A DNA stretch of 64,000 nt from Ralstonia soli. GTDB lineage: Bacteria; Pseudomonadota; Gammaproteobacteria; Burkholderiales; Burkholderiaceae. The notes below the pieces were generated by a model, which saw only the letters and a list, made by a program, of their open reading frames with translations, had not been told where the DNA came from and did no database searches. The position numbers and the translations under genes are program-made. Positions 55,536-63,573 of this stretch are shown here, one piece after another; position 1 is the first letter of the stretch, and each line of letters opens with the position of its first letter. Where the stretch lies: the NCBI RefSeq assembly GCF_023955655.1, contig NZ_JAMXHT010000004.1, positions 248,001 through 312,000 of the forward strand, given 5' to 3'.

Positions 55536-56480
55536 TCATCCAGCAAGCAACTGCTGGCTCGCGCGCAGTGGCAGATCGAACATGCGAGTGATGGCGTCGA
55601 CCAGCGGTTTAGTCAGCGCTATCCGGTTCGACGGGTGAGGGATGGTGTCGCAGGTGACGACGTCTGCGCTGGCCGCGCACAACTGGCTGTAAGCGTCTGC
55701 GGCAAACAGGGCGTGGACTCCGATGCACACGGGCTGAGGATGGCCCGCCCGGCGCAGCGACTCCGCCGCGGCGAGCATCGTGCGCCCAGTCGAGACGATG
55801 TCATCAACCAGCACGGGAATACAGCGCGGCGGGATCGCCGGCGCATCTGCCACCTCCACGTGCCAGGCGCTGTGCCGCGTCTTGGCCAGCGCAGCCCAAG
55901 GCGCCTCGCAGATATCGGCCACCTGCGCGACCCATTGCCGGCTTTCTTCGTCAGGCCCTATCAGGAACGGTGCGCGCACGTGCGCCTGAATCCATGCGGC
56001 GATGGCGGGCGCAGCCTCCACCGCCGCCGTCGGCATGCGATAGACATCCGACAAATGCGCAATGCGGTGCAGGTGCGGGTCGACCGTCACGAGCCAGTCG
56101 AATGCGCCGTTCAACAGTGCGGCAAAGTGCTCGGCCGCGCGAACCTCGCCAGGATGAAAGACAGCGTCCTGCCGCATATAGGCGAGGTACGGCGCGATCA
56201 ACCCGACACGGCGCGCCCCGCCCTCACGCGCGGCAATCGCCAGCCATAGCAGTGGCAGGCATTTCTGGTCGGGGTGATCAAGCGTGCAGACGATGGCAAC
56301 CTCTGCGCCGTGCACCGGCGTGTACAGCCGCACGTACGATTCGCCATCCGGAAAGTGCGTTACGGCGGCGTGTCCAAGCTCGGCGCTCAGCGGGATGGCA
56401 AGTCGCATGGCGGCGGCCTCGCAGCCCGGCATGGCGATCAGCACGCGCTGCGGAGCAAGACCAACGGCCGGGGCGTTCAT
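55536..56480 (-). CDS. Ribose-phosphate pyrophosphokinase-like protein
   Basis: A 314-aa PRPP-synthetase homologue with the two phosphoribosyltransferase-like halves. The first half has FPDGESYVRL, YMRQDAVFHPGE (ATP-loop equivalent, without the usual RQDRK lysine) and VDPHLHR. The second half has KTRHSAW and the PRPP loop VDDIVSTGRT (225-234). It resembles archaeal-type or alternative PRS proteins and not the housekeeping Prs, which should be elsewhere. The ATG overlaps the upstream nuclease stop (ATGA). Next to an NMP phosphorylase it could interconvert ribose phosphates with PRPP, which is inference. Confidence 0.85.
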   Translation of the reverse strand: MNAPAVGLAPQRVLIAMPGCEAAAMRLAIPLSAELGHAAVTHFPDGESYVRLYTPVHGAEVAIVCTLDHPDQKCLPLLWLAIAAREGGARRVGLIAPYLAYMRQDAVFHPGEVRAAEHFAALLNGAFDWLVTVDPHLHRIAHLSDVYRMPTAAVEAAPAIAAWIQAHVRAPFLIGPDEESRQWVAQVADICEAPWAALAKTRHSAWHVEVADAPAIPPRCIPVLVDDIVSTGRTMLAAAESLRRAGHPQPVCIGVHALFAADAYSQLCAASADVVTCDTIPHPSNRIALTKPLVDAITRMFDLPLRASQQLLAG

Positions 56481-57841
56481 ACGTCCTCCAGATAGTAGGC
56501 CTGGCGATACTCGGGCATGCGGACCGGCCACTGCAGTTCGTGCTCGATGCGCTGGCGCAAGGCATCGCTCGCGGCCGGCTCCCCATGCACGATGAACGTT
56601 TGATGGGGTGCACGCGCAAAGCCGCGCAGCCAGGTCATCAACTCGTTGGCATCCGCATGGGCGGAAAGATTCTGGATCTGCTCGACCGAGGCGCGAATGG
56701 CAACCTCGCGGCCATGCACGCGCAACGCCCGTTGCCCCGCCAGCAGCGCTGCGCCTCGTGTACCCGCAGCCTGGAAGCCCGACATCAGGATGGCGTTGCG
56801 TCTGCCGCCGCCAAAGCTCTTGAGGTGATGCAAGACGCGGCCGCCCGTTGCCATGCCGCTGGCCGCAAGGATGATCTTGGGTGCGCGATCGTTGCCAAGG
56901 TGCATCGACTGCTCGGGGCTTTGCACCGGGATCGCCAACGCGCAAGCGGCCTGACAGTCCGCTGCCTCGATATGCAGATCATCGACATGGCGCGCGAATA
57001 CCTCGGTGGCGAGTTCGGCCATCGGGCTGTCGAGGTAGATCGGCACATGCGGGATCCGATGCTGGCGGATCAACATGTAGAGGCAATACAGCAGCGCTTG
57101 GGTACGGCCCACCGCGAAGGCGGGAATCAGCAACGTGCCGCCCTGCCCGATCGTCCGCTGCACCACCTGCTCAAGCGCGTCGAGCGGGTCGCCCTCTGGA
57201 TGCAGGCGATCTCCGTATGTCGATTCGACCAGCAGGGTATCGGCCTCGGTAATCGGCTCGGGCGGGCGCATGACGGGATCGATCTGCCGCCCGAGGTCGC
57301 CGGAAAAAACAATGCGCCGGCCCTCGGCAAACAAGGTCGCCGTGGCGGCACCGATGATGTGTCCTGCACGGTGGAACTCGGCTTCCACACCATCGGCTAC
57401 AGCAAAGCGCTCACCATAGCCCACCGGATGCAGCCTGCGCAGCGCCCTGGCGGCATCCTTCTCGTCGTAAAGCGGCAAGGCAGGATGATGGCGCGAGAAT
57501 CCCTCTGCGTTGGCGTAGTGCGCGTCTTCCTCGGCAAGCCGTGCGCTGTCAGGCAAGAGGATGTTGCACAGTTCCGCCGTGCCTTTCGTGCAATAGACCG
57601 GGCCGTGAAACCCATTGCGGACCAGCAGCGGAAGGTAGCCGCTGTGGTCGATGTGGGCGTGCGTGAGCACGACAGCGTCGATATGGTGCGGGTTGACGGC
57701 GAGCTTGTCCCAGTTGCGCAGGCGCAATGACTTGTAGCCCTGGAACAGCCCGCAGTCGACCATGACACGGCGCGCGCCGGTCTCAAGCACATACTTGGAG
57801 CCGGTCACCGTATCGGTAGCGCCGAGAAATTGCAGCCGCAT
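56477..57841 (-). CDS. MBL-fold beta-CASP RNA-metabolising hydrolase
   Basis: A 454-aa metallo-beta-lactamase protein with a beta-CASP insertion, a group of RNA nucleases (RNase J, CPSF73 and bacterial exoribonuclease-like proteins). The zinc site is H61-x-H63-x-D65-H66 (LTHAHIDHSG), followed by HRAGHIIGAA and SGDLG. The beta-CASP region has LLVESTYGDR and LIPAFAVGRTQ, and the C-terminal motif reads SAHAD and VHGEP. It is coupled to the PRPP-synthetase-like gene by ATGA and starts 15 bp after the Hsp20 stop. It probably acts on RNA in stress, but the substrate is unproven. Confidence 0.88.
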   Translation of the reverse strand: MRLQFLGATDTVTGSKYVLETGARRVMVDCGLFQGYKSLRLRNWDKLAVNPHHIDAVVLTHAHIDHSGYLPLLVRNGFHGPVYCTKGTAELCNILLPDSARLAEEDAHYANAEGFSRHHPALPLYDEKDAARALRRLHPVGYGERFAVADGVEAEFHRAGHIIGAATATLFAEGRRIVFSGDLGRQIDPVMRPPEPITEADTLLVESTYGDRLHPEGDPLDALEQVVQRTIGQGGTLLIPAFAVGRTQALLYCLYMLIRQHRIPHVPIYLDSPMAELATEVFARHVDDLHIEAADCQAACALAIPVQSPEQSMHLGNDRAPKIILAASGMATGGRVLHHLKSFGGGRRNAILMSGFQAAGTRGAALLAGQRALRVHGREVAIRASVEQIQNLSAHADANELMTWLRGFARAPHQTFIVHGEPAASDALRQRIEHELQWPVRMPEYRQAYYLEDV

Positions 57842-57856
57842 GCCGTGCCCCGATGC

Positions 57857-58279
57857 TCAGCGGATCGTAACGCGTTGCTGCGGCGAAGCTTCCTTCTTGG
57901 GCAGCGTCACGCGCAGCAGTCCGTTCTCATACGTGGCGTCGACCTTGTTCTCGTCGACGGCCGCATCCAGCGTGAACATGCGCTGCATTGCGCCGCTATA
58001 GCGTTCGCTGCGGATGATACGTTCGCCTTCCTTCTCCTCGGACTGGCGCTCCACCTTGGCCGAGATCATGACCGTACCGCGATCGACCGTCACGTCGATG
58101 TCTTCCTTCTTCGCGCCCGGGATTTCCGCAACGACGCTGTAGGCCTTGTCGGACTCCGTCACGTCGACCTTGAACGGCAGCACGCCGTCCATGTTGCCGC
58201 GAAACGAGCGCAGAAGCCCTTGAAAGATGTCGCCGACCGGCTCAATGGCGAACGGGTCATAACGCTTGAGCTGACTCAT
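57857..58279 (-). CDS. Hsp20 / alpha-crystallin family small heat-shock protein
   Basis: A 140-aa holdase chaperone. The alpha-crystallin domain spans about residues 35-135 (PFKVDVTESDKAYSVVAEIPGAKKEDIDVTV to TYENGLLRVTLPKK), and the C-terminal IxI-like motif is VTIR. A strong AGGAGG precedes the ATG. It appears to be the first gene of a five-gene operon: hsp20, beta-CASP nuclease, PRS-like, DUF1488, phosphorylase. A GC-rich hairpin lies just upstream of its ribosome binding site. Confidence 0.93.
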   Translation of the reverse strand: MSQLKRYDPFAIEPVGDIFQGLLRSFRGNMDGVLPFKVDVTESDKAYSVVAEIPGAKKEDIDVTVDRGTVMISAKVERQSEEKEGERIIRSERYSGAMQRMFTLDAAVDENKVDATYENGLLRVTLPKKEASPQQRVTIR

Positions 58280-58618
58280 GACTGCCTCCTAGTGAGTGGC
58301 CCCCGGGAATCTTGGGGCCGGCAAACTCATCGTGGCACGGCCGGCCGGGAGCGTCTTGCGGCAGATCAACGGCGGCGCACAGTCACGTCATCCGTGGCCC
58401 TGCAGGGTTCGTATTGCGCACATGGCTTCCGAGCCGCCCGCCGCCGTGTCAGGCTTTCCTGACATGGGAACCCGCCGCTCCGACAGCATTCTCAGCGCAG
58501 CCTGCATGACGCCAGCGCGCCCGCTGCCAATACTGGTGACACGCAGACACGCAACGCAGGCGCCCTGTCGAACCGCCCCAGAACACGACAACGCCAGCCA
58601 GTACAAAAGGAGCGCGCC
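58280..58618. promoter_or_regulatory. 339-bp divergent region between hsp20 and the LRAT-like gene
   Basis: No gene is supported. Near hsp20, GGCCCC (58298-58303) and GGGGCC (58314-58319) can form a hairpin in the leader, only a few bases before AGGAGG. No convincing sigma-32 pair (CTTGAAA, CCCCAT) was found on the minus strand. A TCAGG/CCTGA dyad (TGTCAGGCTTTCCTGACA, 58447-58464) with perfect 7-base arms is also present and may be an operator for either gene. Confidence 0.45.
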
Positions 58619-59119
58619 ATGACCCGGAACATTGAAGCTTTCCCCGCGTGGAACGAGCCATACGACGTCACCGCATTCGGCACTGAGCTTCCTCTCGGCG
58701 CGCACCTTGTCGCAGAACGCAATGGCTACGAACACCACGGCATCTATGTCGGCAATGGGCAGGTGATTCATTACGCCGGATTCTCCCGTCGTCAACGGCG
58801 GGGGCCGGTGGAGCGCATCTCAATCCACTGCTTTGCATGCGGTTTTGCGGTAGCCATTCAGCGCGACACCAGCCCCTGCTATGACGGCGAAGAAGTGGCC
58901 CGCCGCGCCAGTTCCCGCCTGGGGGAGCGCAACTACAGGCTGCTGACCAACAACTGCGAGCACTTCTGCTCGTGGTGCCTGTTTGGAGAGTGCCGCAGCG
59001 CGCAGGTCGAGGCATGCCTGAAAAGCCCCATGCGGGCCGCCCGCACGCTCTTCAGGTTGATGTGGGTAGCGCTTTCCATCGAATGGCCGGCCGCGCAACC
59101 ACGGGCGCAAACCGCATAA
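58619..59119 (+). CDS. LRAT domain-containing (NlpC/P60-like) protein
   Basis: A 166-aa protein with a circularly permuted NlpC/P60 fold of the lecithin:retinol acyltransferase group. Catalytic residues are the histidines of GYEHHGIYVGNG (H40) and VIHYAGF (H51) and the cysteine in NNCEHFCSWC (C113), the diagnostic NCEHF motif. The bacterial proteins are thioesterase, acyltransferase or protease candidates of unknown substrate. A final hydrophobic stretch (LFRLMWVALSI) may be membrane-associated. AAGGAG 6 bases before the ATG. Followed after 43 bp by the small gene at 59163. Confidence 0.9.
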   Translation: MTRNIEAFPAWNEPYDVTAFGTELPLGAHLVAERNGYEHHGIYVGNGQVIHYAGFSRRQRRGPVERISIHCFACGFAVAIQRDTSPCYDGEEVARRASSRLGERNYRLLTNNCEHFCSWCLFGECRSAQVEACLKSPMRAARTLFRLMWVALSIEWPAAQPRAQTA

Positions 59120-59162
59120 CGCCAATAGCGCCGATAACCTCGATAGCGCCGGAGGACACACC

Positions 59163-59384
59163 ATGGCCCCGCACCACACTTCACTGCGCGAGCTGGTCAA
59201 CAAATGGTTTGACTTGAGCGACACGCCGCACCTGCGCTTCACCCGCCTGCATTGTCCCGGTGTGGATTGCGGCTGCGTGCGGGTGGAACTCACAACGTCG
59301 ACCCGCCCGCTTGTCATCGTGTTCTTCCGTCACCAGCCGGGATGCTGGAGGTTGTTTCCGCCTTCGCACGTACGGCCGCGATAA
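59163..59384 (+). CDS. Unrecognised 73-residue protein
   Basis: A small gene supported by GGAGGACAC just before the ATG and by its position between the LRAT-like gene and ftsH on the same strand. The protein contains three cysteines in HCPGVDCGC and a hydrophobic strand PLVIVFFRHQPG, suggesting a small metal-binding fold. I know no family for it. It could be a chance frame, but the binding site and the spacing argue for a real gene. Confidence 0.55.
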   Translation: MAPHHTSLRELVNKWFDLSDTPHLRFTRLHCPGVDCGCVRVELTTSTRPLVIVFFRHQPGCWRLFPPSHVRPR

Positions 59385-59527
59385 CCATGACACGCGGCAC
59401 ATTCTCTGATGGCTCACGCGACTTTCAGGCTTGTTGATCCGCATCAAACTCCGGGCCGGTGCAAGCGCGAACATCCATTGTCGATCGGGACGTTGGTTCA
59501 GGATCGCGACCCTGCGAAGGTGAACAA

Positions 59528-61474
59528 GTGAAAGAGAGCATCCAGCCTCGGCAGCAAAGGTTCTCGCTCTGGTACGCAGTCATCGCCGCGTTGAGCATGC
59601 TTGCGTTCCAGGCGCTGTTCATGACCGAGCAGGTCGATACGCTGCCCTACAGCGACTTCAAGCTCCTGCTGCACGCGGGCAAGGTCAAGGACGTCGCCAT
59701 TGGCGAGCAGGACATCACGGGCACCTTCTCCACGGAAGGGATCGATGCGCTGCTGACGAAGCAGCAGGTTGATGACCTCCGCCGCGCAGGAAAAACCGAC
59801 CATCCTTTCCAGACGCTGCGCGTAAATGACCCAGCGCTTGTGCAGGAACTGGAGACCGCCAAAGTGCGCTTCGTCGGTCGCCCGGACAACAAATGGTTGG
59901 CCACGCTCCTGTCGTGGGTCGTGCCCGCGCTCCTGTTCTTTGCGGTGTGGAACTTCCTGATCAGGCGCATGGGTGGCGCGGCCGCCGGGGGGCTGATGGA
60001 AATCGGAAAGAGCAAGGCCAAGGTCTACATGCAAAAGGAAACCGGCGTGACTTTTGCCGACGTTGCCGGCATCGATGAAGCCAAGGAAGAGCTTTCGGAA
60101 ATCGTGAGCTTTCTGAAAGAGCCGCTGCGGTATCAGCTCCTGGGCGGCAGGATTCCCAAGGGCGTGTTGCTGGTCGGTGCGCCCGGTACGGGCAAGACCT
60201 TGCTTGCCAAAGCGGTAGCGGGCGAAGCCGCGGTCCCGTTCTTCAGCATGAGCGGGTCGGACTTTGTCGAGATGTTCGTGGGGGTGGGTGCGGCACGCGT
60301 GCGGGATCTGTTCAGCCAGGCCGAAACCATGGCGCCCTGCATCATCTTCATCGACGAACTGGACGCGCTGGGCAAAACCCGAGCGCTCAATCTGGTGGGT
60401 GGCAACGAAGAGCGCGAGCAGACGCTGAATCAGCTTCTGGTCGAGATGGACGGCTTTGACAGCAACAAGGGCGTGATCATCATGGCAGCGACGAACCGCC
60501 CCGAGATACTCGACCCTGCCCTGTTGCGGCCGGGGCGGTTTGATCGCCATATCGCACTGGACCGTCCGGACCTCAAGGGGCGCGAGCAGATTCTCAAGGT
60601 ACACGCCAAGAACGTCACGCTCCGCTCGGATGTCGACCTCAGCAAGATCGCCGCGCGCACACCTGGCTTCGCCGGTGCCGACCTGGCCAACCTTGTCAAC
60701 GAAGCGGCGCTCCTGGCCGCGCGCGAGGGCAAATCCGCCGTCGAGACCGTCGACTTTGACGAGGCATTGGATCGCATCGTGGGCGGCCTGGAGAAGAAGA
60801 ACCGCGTGATGAATGCCAAGGAGAAGGAGACGATCGCCTACCACGAAGCCGGGCATGCCATCGTGGCCGAGTACCGGCCCCTGGCGGACCGCGTGTCCAA
60901 GGTCTCCATCATCCCAAGAGGGATCGCGGCCCTCGGCTATACGCAGCAGACGCCGACGGAAGACCGTTACCTGCTCAAGCACAGCGAATTGCTGGACCGG
61001 CTGGACGTGCTGCTGGGCGGTTATGTGGCGGAGCAGATCGTGTACCACGACGTATCCACCGGCGCACAGAATGATCTGCAACGCGCAACCGACATGGCCC
61101 GCCAGATGGTGACCCAGTTCGGCATGAGCAAACAGCTTGGTCTGGCCACCTATGAGCAGATGCCCAATCCACTGCTCTCCGGTGCGGGCTGGGCGCAGCA
61201 CGAGCGCAAGGAATACAGCGAAGACACGGCTCGGCAGATCGATACGGAAGTCCGCAAGGTGCTGTCTGACGCCAGCGCACGCGTGACCGCCACCCTGGAG
61301 AGCCAGCGGGCCAAGCTCGAAGCGCTGTCGCGCCTATTGCTGGAGAAAGAGGCTGTCGACCGCCGCGACCTGGACATGATCCTCGCTGGCAACGTGACGC
61401 CCATGCTGCCTCCCAGATCAGAACCGGGCGCCGCGGCCGACATGGCGCAGTTGCCCGCGCACCAGCCGCACTGA
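59528..61474 (+). CDS. Accessory FtsH-type ATP-dependent zinc metalloprotease
   Basis: A 648-aa membrane protease. Two transmembrane segments flank a periplasmic domain (about residues 15-33 and 120-142), then AAA+ with Walker A GAPGTGKT (217-224), Walker [11 protein letters not shown], the second region of homology (RPGRFDR), and the zinc site H439-EAG-H443. The housekeeping ftsH normally lies next to rrmJ and folP; this copy lies beside stress genes and is probably an additional paralogue. The ATPase loop after FIDELDAL has [13 protein letters not shown], as in accessory FtsH proteins. I chose GTG 59528 with AAGGTG upstream. Confidence 0.92.
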   Translation: MKESIQPRQQRFSLWYAVIAALSMLAFQALFMTEQVDTLPYSDFKLLLHAGKVKDVAIGEQDITGTFSTEGIDALLTKQQVDDLRRAGKTDHPFQTLRVNDPALVQELETAKVRFVGRPDNKWLATLLSWVVPALLFFAVWNFLIRRMGGAAAGGLMEIGKSKAKVYMQKETGVTFADVAGIDEAKEELSEIVSFLKEPLRYQLLGGRIPKGVLLVGAPGTGKTLLAKAVAGEAAVPFFSMSGSDFVEMFVGVGAARVRDLFSQAETMAPCIIFIDELDALGKTRALNLVGGNEEREQTLNQLLVEMDGFDSNKGVIIMAATNRPEILDPALLRPGRFDRHIALDRPDLKGREQILKVHAKNVTLRSDVDLSKIAARTPGFAGADLANLVNEAALLAAREGKSAVETVDFDEALDRIVGGLEKKNRVMNAKEKETIAYHEAGHAIVAEYRPLADRVSKVSIIPRGIAALGYTQQTPTEDRYLLKHSELLDRLDVLLGGYVAEQIVYHDVSTGAQNDLQRATDMARQMVTQFGMSKQLGLATYEQMPNPLLSGAGWAQHERKEYSEDTARQIDTEVRKVLSDASARVTATLESQRAKLEALSRLLLEKEAVDRRDLDMILAGNVTPMLPPRSEPGAAADMAQLPAHQPH

Positions 61475-61515
61475 TCGATGGCCCATGGCAATGCGTGCGG
61501 ATGAGGCACGTGGGC

Positions 61516-62802
61516 TCACGCTAACAGCGCCGTGCTCATAGGTTCGATGGCGGAGGTTTCGTTCAGATGGATAAGCGCATCAAACTGGGCGCCGATGGCT
61601 GCGTCAAAGTAGTGCGAGGCAAACTCGGTCTTCGGTAGGTAGAGCACACCGATTGCCCGTTCCAGAAGCGGCTCATGAAACGCGTCCGAAGCCGTATCGC
61701 CGAGTGGCAGGAAGAAGCGATCCAGCCCGGTGCTATGGAACAGATGTTCCCAGCTGTCGGGGCGCGCAGGCCGCACCCATTTCCGTTCGGGCTCGCCGCC
61801 CCACTCCGATGCCGCGCACACGTAGCCCGTGTAGGTGGTGAAGCCGACCAGCAATGCGGCCGCACCCACCTTCTCCCGCACGAGCTGCCCAAGGTTCCAC
61901 TCGCGCCGGCGGACGGATTCCGTGGCCCGTGCGTCGCCCACGTGCGAGTTGTGTGCCCACACGACGACGCGCCCATGACCTCCACGGCGCTGCCGATACG
62001 CAGCTACGCTCAACAGCGTTTGCGCCATGTGCGCATCGCGCAGGTTCCACGTATTGACGCGATGCCCGAACGATTCCCGGTAGTAGGCCTCGGCATTGAC
62101 GACGACGATGGCGTTTTGCTCGGCGAAGAAATGCGAGTCGATAGCTGCAATGCCATCCTGCTCAATGAGCCTCGCCTCGCTTGCCCGAAGCTGCTGAAGT
62201 TGCTCGATGACTTCGCGTTGCGCCGGCAACCTCAGACCTGCGGCCGCTTCGTAGCCGTACGTCATCGGCTCCCGCACATGATCGAGCGCCGCATAGTGCA
62301 TGCGCGCCACTGCGGCCTGATCCGGATCGGCCTTCTGCAGGTATTCGATGACCGCCTCAGCCGAGCGGTACAGGCTATACAGATCCAGCCCATAAACGCC
62401 CACGCGTTCCGAAGCGGCGAGCGCCGAGTTGTGATCACGAAGCCAGGTGATGAAGTCGAGCACTTCCTGATTGCGCCACATCCACTCGGGAAACCGGTGG
62501 AAATCGCCCAGTGCCTCGGCAGACGTGTCCGCGCCCTCACCCTGGACGTAGCGGTTGATGCGCCACACGTCGGGCCAGTCACCCTCGATGGCGATGGCGT
62601 CAAAGCCGCCTTGCACAATCAGTTGCCGGGTGATGTCGGCGCGTGTCTGGTAGAACTCGCGTGTTCCGTGCGTCGCCTCGCCCAAGAGGGCGTAGCGCTT
62701 GTCGCGCGCCATCTCCAGCAGGCGTTCATAGTCGGCAGCGCCGCCCGTGAGGCGGCTGGCCGCTTCGCGTACACCAAGAAACGGGGTGAGAGGCGCAGAC
62801 AT
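61516..62802 (-). CDS. Erythromycin esterase family protein
   Basis: A 428-aa member of the Ere-like family. Conserved segments are LLGEATHGTREFY (40-52, catalytic-histidine region), EGDWPDVWRIN, FHRFPEWMWRN and WAHNSHVGDAR. Few relatives are true macrolide esterases; many are found in stress or succinoglycan-type clusters, as here, so antibiotic resistance should not be assumed. ATG 62802 gives the family start. It is convergent with ftsH, with 41 bp between stops. It is divergent from the BCAM0308-like gene. Confidence 0.88.
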   Translation of the reverse strand: MSAPLTPFLGVREAASRLTGGAADYERLLEMARDKRYALLGEATHGTREFYQTRADITRQLIVQGGFDAIAIEGDWPDVWRINRYVQGEGADTSAEALGDFHRFPEWMWRNQEVLDFITWLRDHNSALAASERVGVYGLDLYSLYRSAEAVIEYLQKADPDQAAVARMHYAALDHVREPMTYGYEAAAGLRLPAQREVIEQLQQLRASEARLIEQDGIAAIDSHFFAEQNAIVVVNAEAYYRESFGHRVNTWNLRDAHMAQTLLSVAAYRQRRGGHGRVVVWAHNSHVGDARATESVRRREWNLGQLVREKVGAAALLVGFTTYTGYVCAASEWGGEPERKWVRPARPDSWEHLFHSTGLDRFFLPLGDTASDAFHEPLLERAIGVLYLPKTEFASHYFDAAIGAQFDALIHLNETSAIEPMSTALLA

Positions 62803-63036
62803 GGTCGGTGGACTCCAACGGGCGCAACGGCGGTATCTGCAGTCTATGCAGCACCACCGCGCGTTGATTGCGCTATCGCAAGCGACGGGCCACCCGGCGG
62901 GATACATACAGCGCCAAGACTTGATGCAGCCCAAACCGCGGCACGCTACGGCGGATATTCTGAAAACGACCCACCGCCTGCCGCGCCGACTGCGCTATGG
63001 AGCGGGCCGGACGAACGTCCCTACCAAGGAGTCAAC

Positions 63037-63537
63037 ATGAAACAACGTTCTCAATCCGAACGAGTACGGCCCGCACGCTGGAGCCCATTTGCCGTTGAGC
63101 CAATCCACAACCGGTATCGGGAGCCCGACAAGGCGCCGGCAGCAAGCCGCTGCCCGGTGTGCGGGGCCGTCTACCTCAAGGGCCGCTGGCTTTGGCGCAA
63201 TCCTCCTCCCGGTGCGGCCACGCTGGTCTGCTCGGCATGCCAGCGCGCCGCCGACCAGATGCCAGCAGCGCGCATCCATCTTTCGGGCGAATTCGAAGCC
63301 GCCCACCGTGAAGACATTCTTACGCTCGCGCGCCACCGCGAGGCGGATCTGCGTGCCGATCATCCGATGGAACGCATCATGACTGTCGAAAGCACCGCCG
63401 ACGGCACCGACATCCTGACGACAGGGTTCCACCTTGCGCGCGACATCGGCCACGCGATCCACCACGCATTCCACGGCCGGCTGACATTCGACTACGGCAA
63501 TGCTGAAACCGAACTGCACGTGAATTGGAGTCGCTAG
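63037..63537 (+). CDS. BCAM0308-like zinc-ribbon protein
   Basis: A 166-aa protein. A zinc-ribbon-like pair is CPVCGAVYLKGRW (about residue 40) and LVCSACQRAADQMPA (about 67), typical of the BCAM0308 family described from Burkholderia cenocepacia low-oxygen and stress clusters. The C-terminal half (HREADLRADHPMERIMTVESTADGTDILTTGFHLARDIGHAIHHAFHG) is a conserved alpha/beta segment. AAGGAG 5 bases before the ATG. No function is known. Long open frame upstream is a shadow of the esterase gene. Confidence 0.85.
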   Translation: MKQRSQSERVRPARWSPFAVEPIHNRYREPDKAPAASRCPVCGAVYLKGRWLWRNPPPGAATLVCSACQRAADQMPAARIHLSGEFEAAHREDILTLARHREADLRADHPMERIMTVESTADGTDILTTGFHLARDIGHAIHHAFHGRLTFDYGNAETELHVNWSR

Positions 63538-63573
63538 GGCCCCGGCCGATTGCCTGGCCCACAGGATGAATGC

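Noticed and set aside
61516-62802. Macrolide resistance gene
   Set aside because: The protein is of the wider Ere-like family and sits among stress genes. Resistance cannot be inferred from family membership.
61675-63000. Long 5' extension of the BCAM0308-like gene
   Set aside because: It is antisense to the Ere-like gene. AAGGAG and an ATG at 63037 give a proper start.
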